A stretch of 7,630 nucleotides of DNA from Moraxellaceae bacterium (GCA_030684415.1 JAUXNL010000449.1:1-7630), one strand, 5' to 3'; positions 1 to 6,073 are shown, numbered from the stretch's first letter. Program-made: numbers and translations. Notes: a model not told the origin generated them from the sequence alone.

Positions 1-130
1 CTGTTGCCACAGGAGTCTGTATGCGCAGCACCACCGCTCCTGTGACAAAAGACTCCCGCAGGAACTAACCCTGTGGGAAGTAATTAACCCTGTGAGAATG
101 GCAGCAGGCTCTGTCCCGGCAGTCGCATGC
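1..130. other. Non-coding, repeat-rich flank downstream of the TetR gene
   Basis: No convincing gene lies here. The core CCTGTG occurs four times: inverted at 8-13 and direct at 39-44, 70-75 and 89-94. CACAGGAG (8-15) and CTCCTGTG (37-44) form a perfect 8-bp inverted repeat around a 21-nt loop. A 15-codon reading frame (21-68) begins 5 nt after an AGGAG (11-15), so it has a good ribosome-binding layout, but it is too short to call a gene. On the minus strand this is the region just after the TetR stop codon. I find no GC-rich stem followed by a T-run, so termination of the TetR transcript is not explained. Confidence 0.5.
63..98. repeat. Tandem imperfect 17-bp direct repeat, 19-bp period
   Basis: Bases 63-79 and 82-98 match at 15 of 17 positions. 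Both share the block TAACCCTGTG and end in GAA. The two differences are C/T at position 3 and G/A at position 14. The first copy overlaps the stop codon of the 15-codon frame at 21-68. A 19-bp period is just under two helical turns, which would suit a protein binding two adjacent sites, but this could also be a degenerate intergenic repeat. Confidence 0.5.
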
Positions 131-778
131 TCAGATCGGCAATTGCCGACCGAACTGCCCCGCCTGAAGCAACACCCGGTCGATCATCGCGTCCTCATCC
201 TGCCCTAGCACCGCGAACTGGCCATCCAGAATCAGGTGGCTGAGGCCGTGCACCAGACTCCAGGCATGCATGGCCGCCACCGTCACATCCTCGCTGTCTG
301 GCATCAGGCGCAAGGCTGCCGCCACGCCATGGCGAAGGCCTTCGTAGGCAAGCCCTGCCGACACCTCCAGTTCTTCGCTGCGGTTGGCCAGCGCGAAGCG
401 GCCGAACATCAGCCGGAACAACGCCGGATGCTCGCGCGCAAAATGTACATAGGCCCGGCCCGTGGCAAAAAATCGCCCTACCGGCTCGTCCGCTGCCAGC
501 GCGGCCTGCAACTGGGCCGCCGCCAATTGCCGGAAGCCTTCGGCGGCAAGTGCCGTCAGCAGTGCCTCTTTGTCGGCAAAATGACGATAGGTGGCGTTGG
601 CTGACACGCCCACCCGGCGCGCCAGCTCACGCAGGCTGGGCTCGGCACTGCCGCCCTCGCGCAGTTGCGCCAAGCCAGCCTCCACCAGTGCCGCGCGCAA
701 ATTGCCGTGATGGTAGCGCTCAGCGTTTTTGATGAGCGGTTCGCTGTTGTCCGGCATTGATGTTGACATCGTGTACAT
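131..778 (-). CDS. TetR/AcrR-family transcriptional regulator
   Basis: A one-component repressor-type regulator of 215 residues, a usual TetR length. The N-terminal DNA-binding domain spans about residues 22-72. It opens with YHHGNLRAALVEAG and carries the helix-turn-helix SLRELARRVGVSANATYRHF (48-67). The rest is an all-helical ligand-binding and dimerisation domain; the segment PALFRLMFGRF resembles TetR proteins annotated with a WHG-type C-terminal domain. It is divergent from the carotenoid oxygenase, the classical layout for a local repressor. Three in-frame ATGs exist (778, 769 and 757) and none has a clear Shine-Dalgarno. The start at 757 would give 208 residues and place the proximal operator (759-770) outside the coding region, so it is a serious alternative. 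The ligand is unknown; an apocarotenoid or other hydrophobic substrate of the neighbouring enzyme is a guess. Confidence 0.9.
   Translation of the reverse strand: MYTMSTSMPDNSEPLIKNAERYHHGNLRAALVEAGLAQLREGGSAEPSLRELARRVGVSANATYRHFADKEALLTALAAEGFRQLAAAQLQAALAADEPVGRFFATGRAYVHFAREHPALFRLMFGRFALANRSEELEVSAGLAYEGLRHGVAAALRLMPDSEDVTVAAMHAWSLVHGLSHLILDGQFAVLGQDEDAMIDRVLLQAGQFGRQLPI
759..770. promoter_or_regulatory. Candidate TetR operator, proximal copy
   Basis: The bases read GATGT-TG-ACATC, a perfect 5-bp inverted repeat around two central bases. It lies within the first codons of the TetR gene if that gene starts at 778, and just upstream if it starts at 757. It is the core of a 21-bp unit (758-778) repeated 33 bp downstream. 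Binding by the divergent TetR protein is inferred from position and symmetry only. Confidence 0.55.
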
Positions 779-790
779 TCAAGTTCAGGC

Positions 791-804
791 TGATGTTCAC
801 ATCA
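791..804. promoter_or_regulatory. Candidate TetR operator, distal copy
   Basis: The bases read TGATGT-TC-ACATCA, a perfect 6-bp inverted repeat around two central bases. It sits in the intergenic region, 24 bp before the ribosome-binding site of the carotenoid oxygenase. Its centre is 33 bp from the centre of the first copy, close to three helical turns, so two dimers would bind the same face of DNA. On the minus strand a TATGAT (801-806) overlaps it and could be the -10 element of the TetR gene, which would give autorepression. Confidence 0.6.
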
Positions 805-827
805 TACACATAAGGGCGGGCACCGCC

Positions 828-833
828 AGGAGG
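828..833 (+). promoter_or_regulatory. Strong ribosome-binding site of the carotenoid oxygenase
   Basis: AGGAGG lies 6 nt before the ATG at 840. This fixes the start at 840 rather than at the in-frame ATG at 849 or codons further upstream. It directly follows a small perfect hairpin (GGCGG 815-819, loop GCA, CCGCC 823-827). Confidence 0.85.
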
Positions 834-839
834 CCACAG

Positions 840-2255
840 ATGGTCAGCATGTCGCAAGGAGTGGGAATAAAAGTGGTGCGCGCGCTTCAGCACTTGCAGG
901 CTCGGCGTGCCTACAGTCCGCACAACCGCTTTCTGGAAGGCCCGTTCGCGCCGCTACCCACCGAGCACACGTCCACAGAGCTTGTGGTACAGGGCGAGAT
1001 TCCGGCCGAGCTTAATGGTGTGCTGGCACGCATCGGCCCCAATCCGCGCCGTGTCGACAACCCGGCCACTTATCACTGGTTCATGGGCGACGGCATGGTG
1101 CACGGCCTGCGACTGGAGAATGGCCGCGCCGTCTGGTACCGCAACCGCTACGTGGGCAGCGACGCTGTGCGCGCCGAGCGCGGCCTGCCGCCAGCGCCCG
1201 GTCCACGCCGTGGCATTGCCGAAACGGTGAATACCAACATCATCGGCCATGCTGGCCGGCTCTGGGCGCTGGTAGAGGCCGGCGCCTACCCCGTCGCGCT
1301 CGACGGCGAGCTCAACACCGAAAAATTCGGCCTGTTCAACAGTACGCTCAACCGCGGCTTTACCGCGCACCCGCACCTCGACCCTGCAAGCGGTGAGCTG
1401 CACGCCATCTGCTACGACGGCTTCGAGCACAACCGTGTGCGTTATCTCGTCATCACGCCCGACGGCCAGGTCCGCCGGGAAGTCAGCATTCCCGTGCGCC
1501 ACGGCCCGATGATGCACGACTGCGCCATCACCGCCTCACAAATGGTGGTGCTGGATCTCCCCGTCACGTTCTCGGTGAAAGAGGCCCTCACCGGCGGCGC
1601 CCTGCCCTACAAATGGAACCCGCGACACCAGGCGCGTGTCGGCCTGCTACCGCGCGAGGGCGAGGCCAGTGACATGTGCTGGTACAGCGTCGACCCCTGC
1701 TTCGTCTTTCATACTTGCAACGCCTACGACACGCCGGAAGGCGATGTCGTGCTCGACGTCGTGGTGCACGAGCGCATGTTCGACGGCCCGCGCCTGGCCG
1801 GCCCCGACGCGCACGGCGTTACCTTCGAGCGCTGGCGGTTGCGCAAAGGCCACACACAGGTGGAACGGCAGGTGATCTCGCGCGAAACGCAGGAATTCCC
1901 GCGCTTCGACGAGCGCCGCACCGGCCTGCCCTACCGCTACGCCTACGCCGTCGGCATCGACCTCGAAAATCCACAACCCAATGCCGTGATCTGCCACGAC
2001 CTGGACGGCGGCACCACCACCCGTCATGTCTATGGCGAACGCTGGATGTCGGGCGAAGTCGTGTTCGTGCCCAAACATGCGAAGGCCGCTGAGAACGAAG
2101 GCTGGCTGCTCTCGTATGTGCACAACCTCGACAACAGCCCCAGCCATGTCGTCATTCTGGATGCGCAAAAACTGGGGAGCGCGCCACAAGCAGTCATTGA
2201 GCTGCCGGTGCGCGTGCCGCTCGGCTTTCACGGCAACTGGATTGCCGACGCCTGA
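840..2255 (+). CDS. Carotenoid oxygenase family protein (RPE65/CCD/lignostilbene dioxygenase family)
   Basis: A 471-residue non-heme iron(II) dioxygenase of normal family length that cleaves a conjugated C=C bond with O2 to give two carbonyl products. Family members form a seven-bladed beta-propeller with Fe(II) held by four histidines. All four are visible: H177 (AHPHLDP), H226 (MMHD), H291 (FHTCNAY) and H464 (GFHGNW). The second-shell glutamates also fit: E146 (ALVEAG), E352 (EFPR) and E406 (GEVVFVP). Other signatures are GDGMVHGLRLENG (83-95) and YRNRYV (100-105). There is no signal peptide, so it is probably cytosolic or peripherally membrane-attached. Stilbene-cleaving members, as I recall, carry a lysine in ALKE next to the first conserved glutamate; here it is valine (V145), which favours an apocarotenoid-type over a phenolic stilbene substrate. 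The substrate remains unproven. Expression is probably controlled by the divergent TetR protein. Confidence 0.93.
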   Translation: MVSMSQGVGIKVVRALQHLQARRAYSPHNRFLEGPFAPLPTEHTSTELVVQGEIPAELNGVLARIGPNPRRVDNPATYHWFMGDGMVHGLRLENGRAVWYRNRYVGSDAVRAERGLPPAPGPRRGIAETVNTNIIGHAGRLWALVEAGAYPVALDGELNTEKFGLFNSTLNRGFTAHPHLDPASGELHAICYDGFEHNRVRYLVITPDGQVRREVSIPVRHGPMMHDCAITASQMVVLDLPVTFSVKEALTGGALPYKWNPRHQARVGLLPREGEASDMCWYSVDPCFVFHTCNAYDTPEGDVVLDVVVHERMFDGPRLAGPDAHGVTFERWRLRKGHTQVERQVISRETQEFPRFDERRTGLPYRYAYAVGIDLENPQPNAVICHDLDGGTTTRHVYGERWMSGEVVFVPKHAKAAENEGWLLSYVHNLDNSPSHVVILDAQKLGSAPQAVIELPVRVPLGFHGNWIADA

Positions 2256-2412
2256 GGCGTTGATGCATATCTTGAAAGGTGGTGATTACTCCTGCAGGGA
2301 TGACGAAAATGGAGTTTTGCGGCGCGTGGCAAAAACGATATTGCGTCGACGCTCCCTGCCACTGCGTCCGCACTCTGTACAGCGGCGTTCGTTGGCCGCT
2401 GGCGAGAACCCC
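2256..2412. other. Intergenic leader between the carotenoid oxygenase and the solute-binding protein
   Basis: These 157 bp hold no gene. They contain a perfect inverted repeat TTTTGC (2315-2320) / GCAAAA (2329-2334) with an 8-bp GC-rich centre and a palindrome CCTGCAGG (2291-2298). There is no GC stem followed by a T-run, so the downstream gene may be read from the oxygenase promoter. The length also allows a separate promoter, but I find no good -35/-10 pair. Confidence 0.4.
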
Positions 2413-3423
2413 ATGACTTCACGCGCACAAACCCGCTTAGCGTGGCGCCCGATCTTTGCCTTTCTGCTGGGATGGCTTCTGTGGCCCGCACTCGCCACCG
2501 CGCAATCACTGTGCGTGTTCGACATCGCCGGCACCAAGGGCCCGCTGTACAGCGAGATGAGCGAGTTTGCGCTGGAGGCACGGCGCTGGGGCGTCACGCT
2601 CACGCCACGCGCCTATATCGACGAACGTGTCGCCAGCGAAGATTTCAAGGCCGGCCAGTGCGACGCTGTGCTGGTCAGCGGCATGCGCGCCCGCGCCTTC
2701 AATGCTTTTACCGGCAGCATCGACTCCATCGGCGGCCTGCCCGACTACACCACCTTGCAACAACTGCTGCTCACGCTTACCCGCACGGACGCCGCCACGC
2801 TCATGGTGAGCGGCCCCTACGAAGTCGCCGGCGTGCTGCCCATGGGCGCGGCCTACCTGTTCCTGCGCGACCGGCGCATCGACGGCGTGGAAAAAATGGC
2901 CGGCCGCAAGATAGCCGTGCTCGAGCACGACGCCGCACAAGTGCGCATGGCCAGCCGCATCGGCGCACAAGCCGTCACCGCGGATGTCAGCACTTTCGCC
3001 GGCCTGTTCAACAACGGTCAGGTAGACGTGACCGCCGCACCCGCCGTCGCCTATCTGCCGCTGGAGCTGTACCGTGGCGTGGGCAGCAAAGGCGCTGTCA
3101 TCCGCATGCCGGTCGCCCAACTCACACTGCAACTGCTGATCCGCCGCGAGCAATTCCCGGAAGGATTCGCCGCCCGCGCCCGCGCACACTTTCCCGCGCG
3201 CTATCCGGCACTGTTCGACGCCATCCGCAGCGCCGAAAACGACATCTTCTTTTTCTTTCCGCCCCCCGATGGCGAGCTACCCAAATACCGGGAAATGCTG
3301 CGCCAGGCACGCGTCAGCATGACGGCCGACGGTATTTACGATGCCCGCATGATGCGCCTGATGAAGCGCGTGCGCTGCCGCGCCGAACCCTCAGCTGCCG
3401 AATGCAGCGACAGTCTGGAGTAA
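2413..3423 (+). CDS. AdeT1/2-like putative solute-binding protein, exported
   Basis: A 336-residue periplasmic protein. A Sec signal peptide is clear: arginine-containing n-region, hydrophobic stretch IFAFLLGWLLWPAL (14-27), then ATA|QS with likely cleavage after residue 30. The mature part matches my memory of the AdeT1/2 family (also labelled DUF6091): it starts CVFDIAGTKGPLY (34-46) and contains YIDERVASEDFKAGQCDAVL (68-87), FTGSIDSIGGLPDY (99-112), a GRKIAVLEHD segment (164-173), and C-terminal GIYDARMMRLMKRVRC (307-322). Acinetobacter homologues have been labelled RND-type efflux pumps, yet there are no membrane helices beyond the signal peptide; the architecture is that of a binding protein. 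Cysteines at 34, 83, 322 and 331 could form disulfides. The ATG at 2413 is chosen because it gives a proper signal peptide, although its ribosome-binding site (GGCGAG, 2401-2406) is weak and the frame stays open upstream. The ligand is unknown. Confidence 0.85.
   Translation: MTSRAQTRLAWRPIFAFLLGWLLWPALATAQSLCVFDIAGTKGPLYSEMSEFALEARRWGVTLTPRAYIDERVASEDFKAGQCDAVLVSGMRARAFNAFTGSIDSIGGLPDYTTLQQLLLTLTRTDAATLMVSGPYEVAGVLPMGAAYLFLRDRRIDGVEKMAGRKIAVLEHDAAQVRMASRIGAQAVTADVSTFAGLFNNGQVDVTAAPAVAYLPLELYRGVGSKGAVIRMPVAQLTLQLLIRREQFPEGFAARARAHFPARYPALFDAIRSAENDIFFFFPPPDGELPKYREMLRQARVSMTADGIYDARMMRLMKRVRCRAEPSAAECSDSLE
3417..3420 (+). promoter_or_regulatory. Ribosome-binding site inside the end of the upstream gene
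   Basis: GGAG forms the last coding bases of the solute-binding protein gene, directly before its TAA stop, and lies 7 nt before the ATG at 3428. This supports translational coupling of the two genes. Confidence 0.7.
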
Positions 3424-3427
3424 GCCC

Positions 3428-3946
3428 ATGCGCCACCTGCTCCCGCTGCTGCTGACAACCTTTGTACTGCTGCCGCTGAACGGCTTCAGCGCCACGCCTG
3501 TACACAACACATCACCCCCGGCAACTGTCGCTGTGCACACCCCTGCGCCAAAGCAGATCGACGCCGAGCGCCTGCTCACGCGCTACGCGGATGCGCTGGG
3601 CCGCAAAGACGCCGATGCCATTGCGCCGTTGATCAGCCCCAGCGCCAATGTGGAAGTGTTATGGCTGGATGCCAGCCCTCCCAAACGTTTCACTCTATCC
3701 GCCACGGACTACGTGCAACAGTTACGCGCACTCTGGAAATTCACCCGCAACGACCGCCACCGCTTCGGCCCACGCGAATGGAAAGCCGGCAGCAACGGCA
3801 CGCTGCGCGTGCGCCTGACGCATAACGAAACCAGGGATTTGCTCGGCACGCCCTCAGGACAAGAAAATCAACTCGAACTGACGCTAGCGAACACCGCCGA
3901 TGGCTTGCGCATTACCCACATCATGTCATCCACCAAAATGTGGTGA
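3428..3946 (+). CDS. Small exported protein with NTF2-like/SnoaL-like fold
   Basis: A 172-residue protein that starts 4 bp after the stop of the solute-binding protein gene, so the two form an operon. The N-terminus RHLLPLLLTTFVLLPLNGF followed by SA|TP is a signal peptide with cleavage near residue 22. A low-complexity stretch rich in proline, threonine and alanine (about 23-41) tethers the domain. Residues 43-172 look like an NTF2-like alpha+beta barrel: a helix with LLTRYADALGRKDADAIAPL (49-68), then alternating strands ending in LELTLANTADGLRITHIMSS. Such folds act as ligand-binding or enzymatic domains, and here no catalytic set can be assigned. No lipobox cysteine is present, so it should be soluble in the periplasm. 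The tight pairing with the AdeT-like protein suggests a shared task, perhaps presenting or processing the same ligand; this is inference. Confidence 0.75.
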   Translation: MRHLLPLLLTTFVLLPLNGFSATPVHNTSPPATVAVHTPAPKQIDAERLLTRYADALGRKDADAIAPLISPSANVEVLWLDASPPKRFTLSATDYVQQLRALWKFTRNDRHRFGPREWKAGSNGTLRVRLTHNETRDLLGTPSGQENQLELTLANTADGLRITHIMSSTKMW

Positions 3947-4121
3947 TGCTGGTGAATGGCGGCCCCGGAAAATACCCTCACGGATATCTCGTTGGTGAGT
4001 AGCATTGCTGCTACAGCAGTGGCCGCCGGAGAGACACTCCCCCCCTGATGGGAGGTGCAGAGACATACCGAGCGCATATCTGCCTGCATCGCAAACAAGC
4101 ACAAGCGTATACAAAGAAAGT
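3947..4121. other. Convergent intergenic spacer with stem-loops
   Basis: This spacer lies between two genes that end toward each other. A stem-loop at 4003-4021 has an 8-bp stem (one G-T pair) and a CTA loop. GGCGGCC (3958-3964) and GGCCGCC (4021-4027) can pair outside it. Another stem-loop, 3927-3948, has a single bulged C and covers the stop codon of the upstream gene. None is followed by a T-run on either strand, so these are candidates for rho-assisted or bidirectional termination rather than a classical intrinsic terminator. No gene is visible. Confidence 0.45.
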
Positions 4122-5693
4122 CTACTGCGCGGCGATGGCAGATTGGCGGCCACGCAGCACGTACTTCTGGATTTTTCCTGTCGCTGTCTTCGGCAACTCT
4201 GTCACGAAGTGGAAATCCGAGGGCACCTTGAAATGCGCCAGATGGTCACGTGCGAAGCTACGCAGTTCCGCTGCGCTCAACGCTTTACCAGCATGTAACA
4301 CCACAAAGGCTTGCGGCGACTCTCCCCACTTCTCGTGTGGTACACCCACCACCGCTGCCTCCAGCACGGCAGGGTGGCGCATCAATGCGCCTTCCACTTC
4401 GATGGAGGAAATGTTCTCGCCACCGGAAATGATCACGTCCTTGTAACGATCGCGTATTTCGATATAGCCATCAGGATGCACCACCGCTGCGTCGCCGGTA
4501 TGAAACCAACCACCGGCAAACGCTTTTTCGGTTGCCGCTGGATCGTTGTAATACCCCTTCATGACCGTATTGCCGCGCGCGACAATCTCGCCCATCGTTT
4601 GTCCGTCTGATGGCACATTAGTCATCTGCTCGTCGACGACACGGATTTCACCCGATGTCATCAGCTCCACTCCTTGCCGTGACTTGATCACTGCGCTTTC
4701 GCGAGCCGTCAATCCGAGATGGGCGGGCAAGGGCTCACAGATGGCGATCAGGGGAGCCGTCTCGGTCAGGCCGTAAACCTGCGTGACGTGCCAGCGCAAC
4801 TCTCCCTCGATGCGTTCAATAGTGGCCGGGGCTGGCGGTGCACCCGCCGTAAAAACCCTGACGCCGCCACGCAACTGCCGACGCCCCTCTTCCGGCCCGT
4901 TGGCAATGCTGATCAGCACCGTGGGTGCAGCGCATAAATGCGTCACGCTCTCGCGATTCACATGCTCGTAAACCGACACGGCATCGACCTTGCGCAAACA
5001 CACATGCGTAGCGCCCGCTGCCGTGACCGTCCAGGTAAACGTCCAGCCATTGCAATGAAACATCGGCAAGGTCCACAAGTAACGATCCGCCGGTGTCATC
5101 GGCCAATGCACCAGTGCCCCCACCGAATTGGCCCATGCATTGCGGTGCGTGATCATCACGCCCTTGGGGCGCGATGTAGTTCCGCTGGTGTAGTTGATGG
5201 CCAGCAAATCGGTTTCTGCCACCTCTCCAGCCGGAAATTCCGTGCCAGCCGACGTCAGCAGTTGCTCATAATCCAGCCACCCGCTCCTGCCGCCCTCCAA
5301 CGCAATGAAATGCTGCACACCAGCCATCCGTTGACGCACGGCATCCACCATATCAAGGTAGTCCGCGCCAACACAGAGCACTTTTGCGCCGCTATGCGTG
5401 GCCAGATAAACAAAGTCTTCGGCGGTCAAACGGTAATTGAGCGGGACAATGACCGCGCCCAACTGCGGCACCGCGTAAAACTGCTCCAGATGTTGATGCG
5501 AATTGGGGGCAATGGTGGCAACCCGGTCACCCGCTACAACACCCAACATTGCCAATGCCGCAGAGGCACGATCACAGCGCTCGCCGAAGCTGGCATAGCT
5601 GAAGCGTTTTTCGCCATCGACAACCGCTTCACGATTGCCATGCAGTTTTCGGGCGCGGCGGAAGAACTCGAGTGGGGTCAGTGGTGATTCCAT
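4122..5693 (-). CDS. AMP-forming acyl-CoA synthetase (medium-chain fatty acid/alkanoate-CoA ligase type)
   Basis: A 523-residue member of the ANL superfamily that activates a carboxylic acid with ATP to an acyl-adenylate and then transfers it to CoA. The core motifs are intact and in order: the phosphate-binding loop YTSGTTSRPKGV (168-179), the adenine motif YGLTET (307-312), WFHTGD (396-401) with the ribose-binding aspartate D401, the hinge segment RDRYKDVIISGGENISSIE (414-432), and PKTATGKIQK (501-510) with the catalytic lysine K507. Overall sequence resembles the AlkK/DmdB-like group (AAE-type), which uses short to medium-chain acids. The exact substrate cannot be read from the sequence. 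No signal peptide; cytosolic. Upstream is a 380-bp gap, so it probably has its own promoter, and its Shine-Dalgarno is weak. Together with the monooxygenase and hydrolase further upstream it could feed oxidation products into beta-oxidation. Confidence 0.92.
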   Translation of the reverse strand: MESPLTPLEFFRRARKLHGNREAVVDGEKRFSYASFGERCDRASAALAMLGVVAGDRVATIAPNSHQHLEQFYAVPQLGAVIVPLNYRLTAEDFVYLATHSGAKVLCVGADYLDMVDAVRQRMAGVQHFIALEGGRSGWLDYEQLLTSAGTEFPAGEVAETDLLAINYTSGTTSRPKGVMITHRNAWANSVGALVHWPMTPADRYLWTLPMFHCNGWTFTWTVTAAGATHVCLRKVDAVSVYEHVNRESVTHLCAAPTVLISIANGPEEGRRQLRGGVRVFTAGAPPAPATIERIEGELRWHVTQVYGLTETAPLIAICEPLPAHLGLTARESAVIKSRQGVELMTSGEIRVVDEQMTNVPSDGQTMGEIVARGNTVMKGYYNDPAATEKAFAGGWFHTGDAAVVHPDGYIEIRDRYKDVIISGGENISSIEVEGALMRHPAVLEAAVVGVPHEKWGESPQAFVVLHAGKALSAAELRSFARDHLAHFKVPSDFHFVTELPKTATGKIQKYVLRGRQSAIAAQ

Positions 5694-6073
5694 TGCAGTG
5701 TCACTTTATCTGAGGGTATCAAAACCCGGTTCAAGGAGGTCAGCGTCAGATTCTGGCATGCCGGCATCCATCGACATACTCCCCCTGCCGTTTCCACTTC
5801 GGTCGGGATTGAAACAGGATGATCTCGAGAAGGTGAGGTTAGCGCGAATCGCCGGCTCCAACGTCATGCCCGAATGAGCCGCACATGAAAGGCCGCACAC
5901 AAATGCCAGTGCGCCGCTGTCCTGAACACCCAGCAAGGGAAGCACCGCAATCCCTCTGCCTTGGAAAGCGTGTCGTGAACGCCGTCATGAAACCTTCGCT
6001 GACCGACATCAACCGCGACAGCACATCGTCAGGAAAGTCCCGCCGATACACGGATATGATTTTTAGCCAGCGG
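5694..6073. other. 380-bp intergenic region without a convincing gene
   Basis: The region separates the metal-dependent hydrolase from the acyl-CoA ligase on the minus strand. Short frames exist (for example 5706-5945 minus and 5758-5877 plus), but none has a suitable ribosome-binding site or a recognisable family. It contains a 10-bp palindrome ATGCCGGCAT (5758-5767) and a GGGT/ACCC mini-hairpin (5714-5727). On the minus strand TTGAAC (5734-5729) stands 18 bp before GATAAA (5710-5705), a weak sigma70-like pair that would leave a very short leader for the ligase. It may hold the ligase promoter or be the remnant of a decayed gene. Confidence 0.4.

Larger units (their letters stand above)
758..811. 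repeat. Pair of 21-bp direct repeats with 33-bp period
   Basis: Bases 758-778 and 791-811 agree at 17 of 21 positions. Each contains the GATGT-N2-ACATC palindrome followed by a further ACAT about 4 bp later, so each unit has one ATGT and two ACAT quarter-sites. The extra ACAT may extend the recognition site or be left over from duplication of one operator. The repeats straddle the TetR start region. Confidence 0.65.

Noticed and set aside
136..149. 14-bp perfect palindrome TCGGCAATTGCCGA at the end of the TetR gene as a terminator
   Set aside because: It is inside coding sequence before the stop codon, leaves no loop for a good hairpin and has no T-run after it.
763..768. Perfect TTGACA as a plus-strand -35 box for the oxygenase
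   Set aside because: No TATAAT-like sequence lies 16-19 bp downstream; the hexamer is part of the operator dyad.
2026..2412. Upstream in-frame extension of the solute-binding protein
   Set aside because: It would overlap the oxygenase by more than 200 bp and bury the signal peptide inside the protein.
2506..3189. Minus-strand frame of 227 codons opposite the solute-binding protein
   Set aside because: Low-complexity Ala/Gly/His-rich product typical of an antisense shadow; the plus-strand gene has clear family motifs and a signal peptide.
4938..5687. Long plus-strand reading frame of 249 codons opposite the acyl-CoA ligase
   Set aside because: It lies entirely antisense to a gene with all family motifs, has no recognisable domain, and such shadows are common in GC-rich DNA.
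5758..5877. 40-codon plus-strand frame after an AAGGAGG at 5733-5739
   Set aside because: The Shine-Dalgarno-like sequence is 18 nt from the ATG, too far, and the product resembles nothing known to me.
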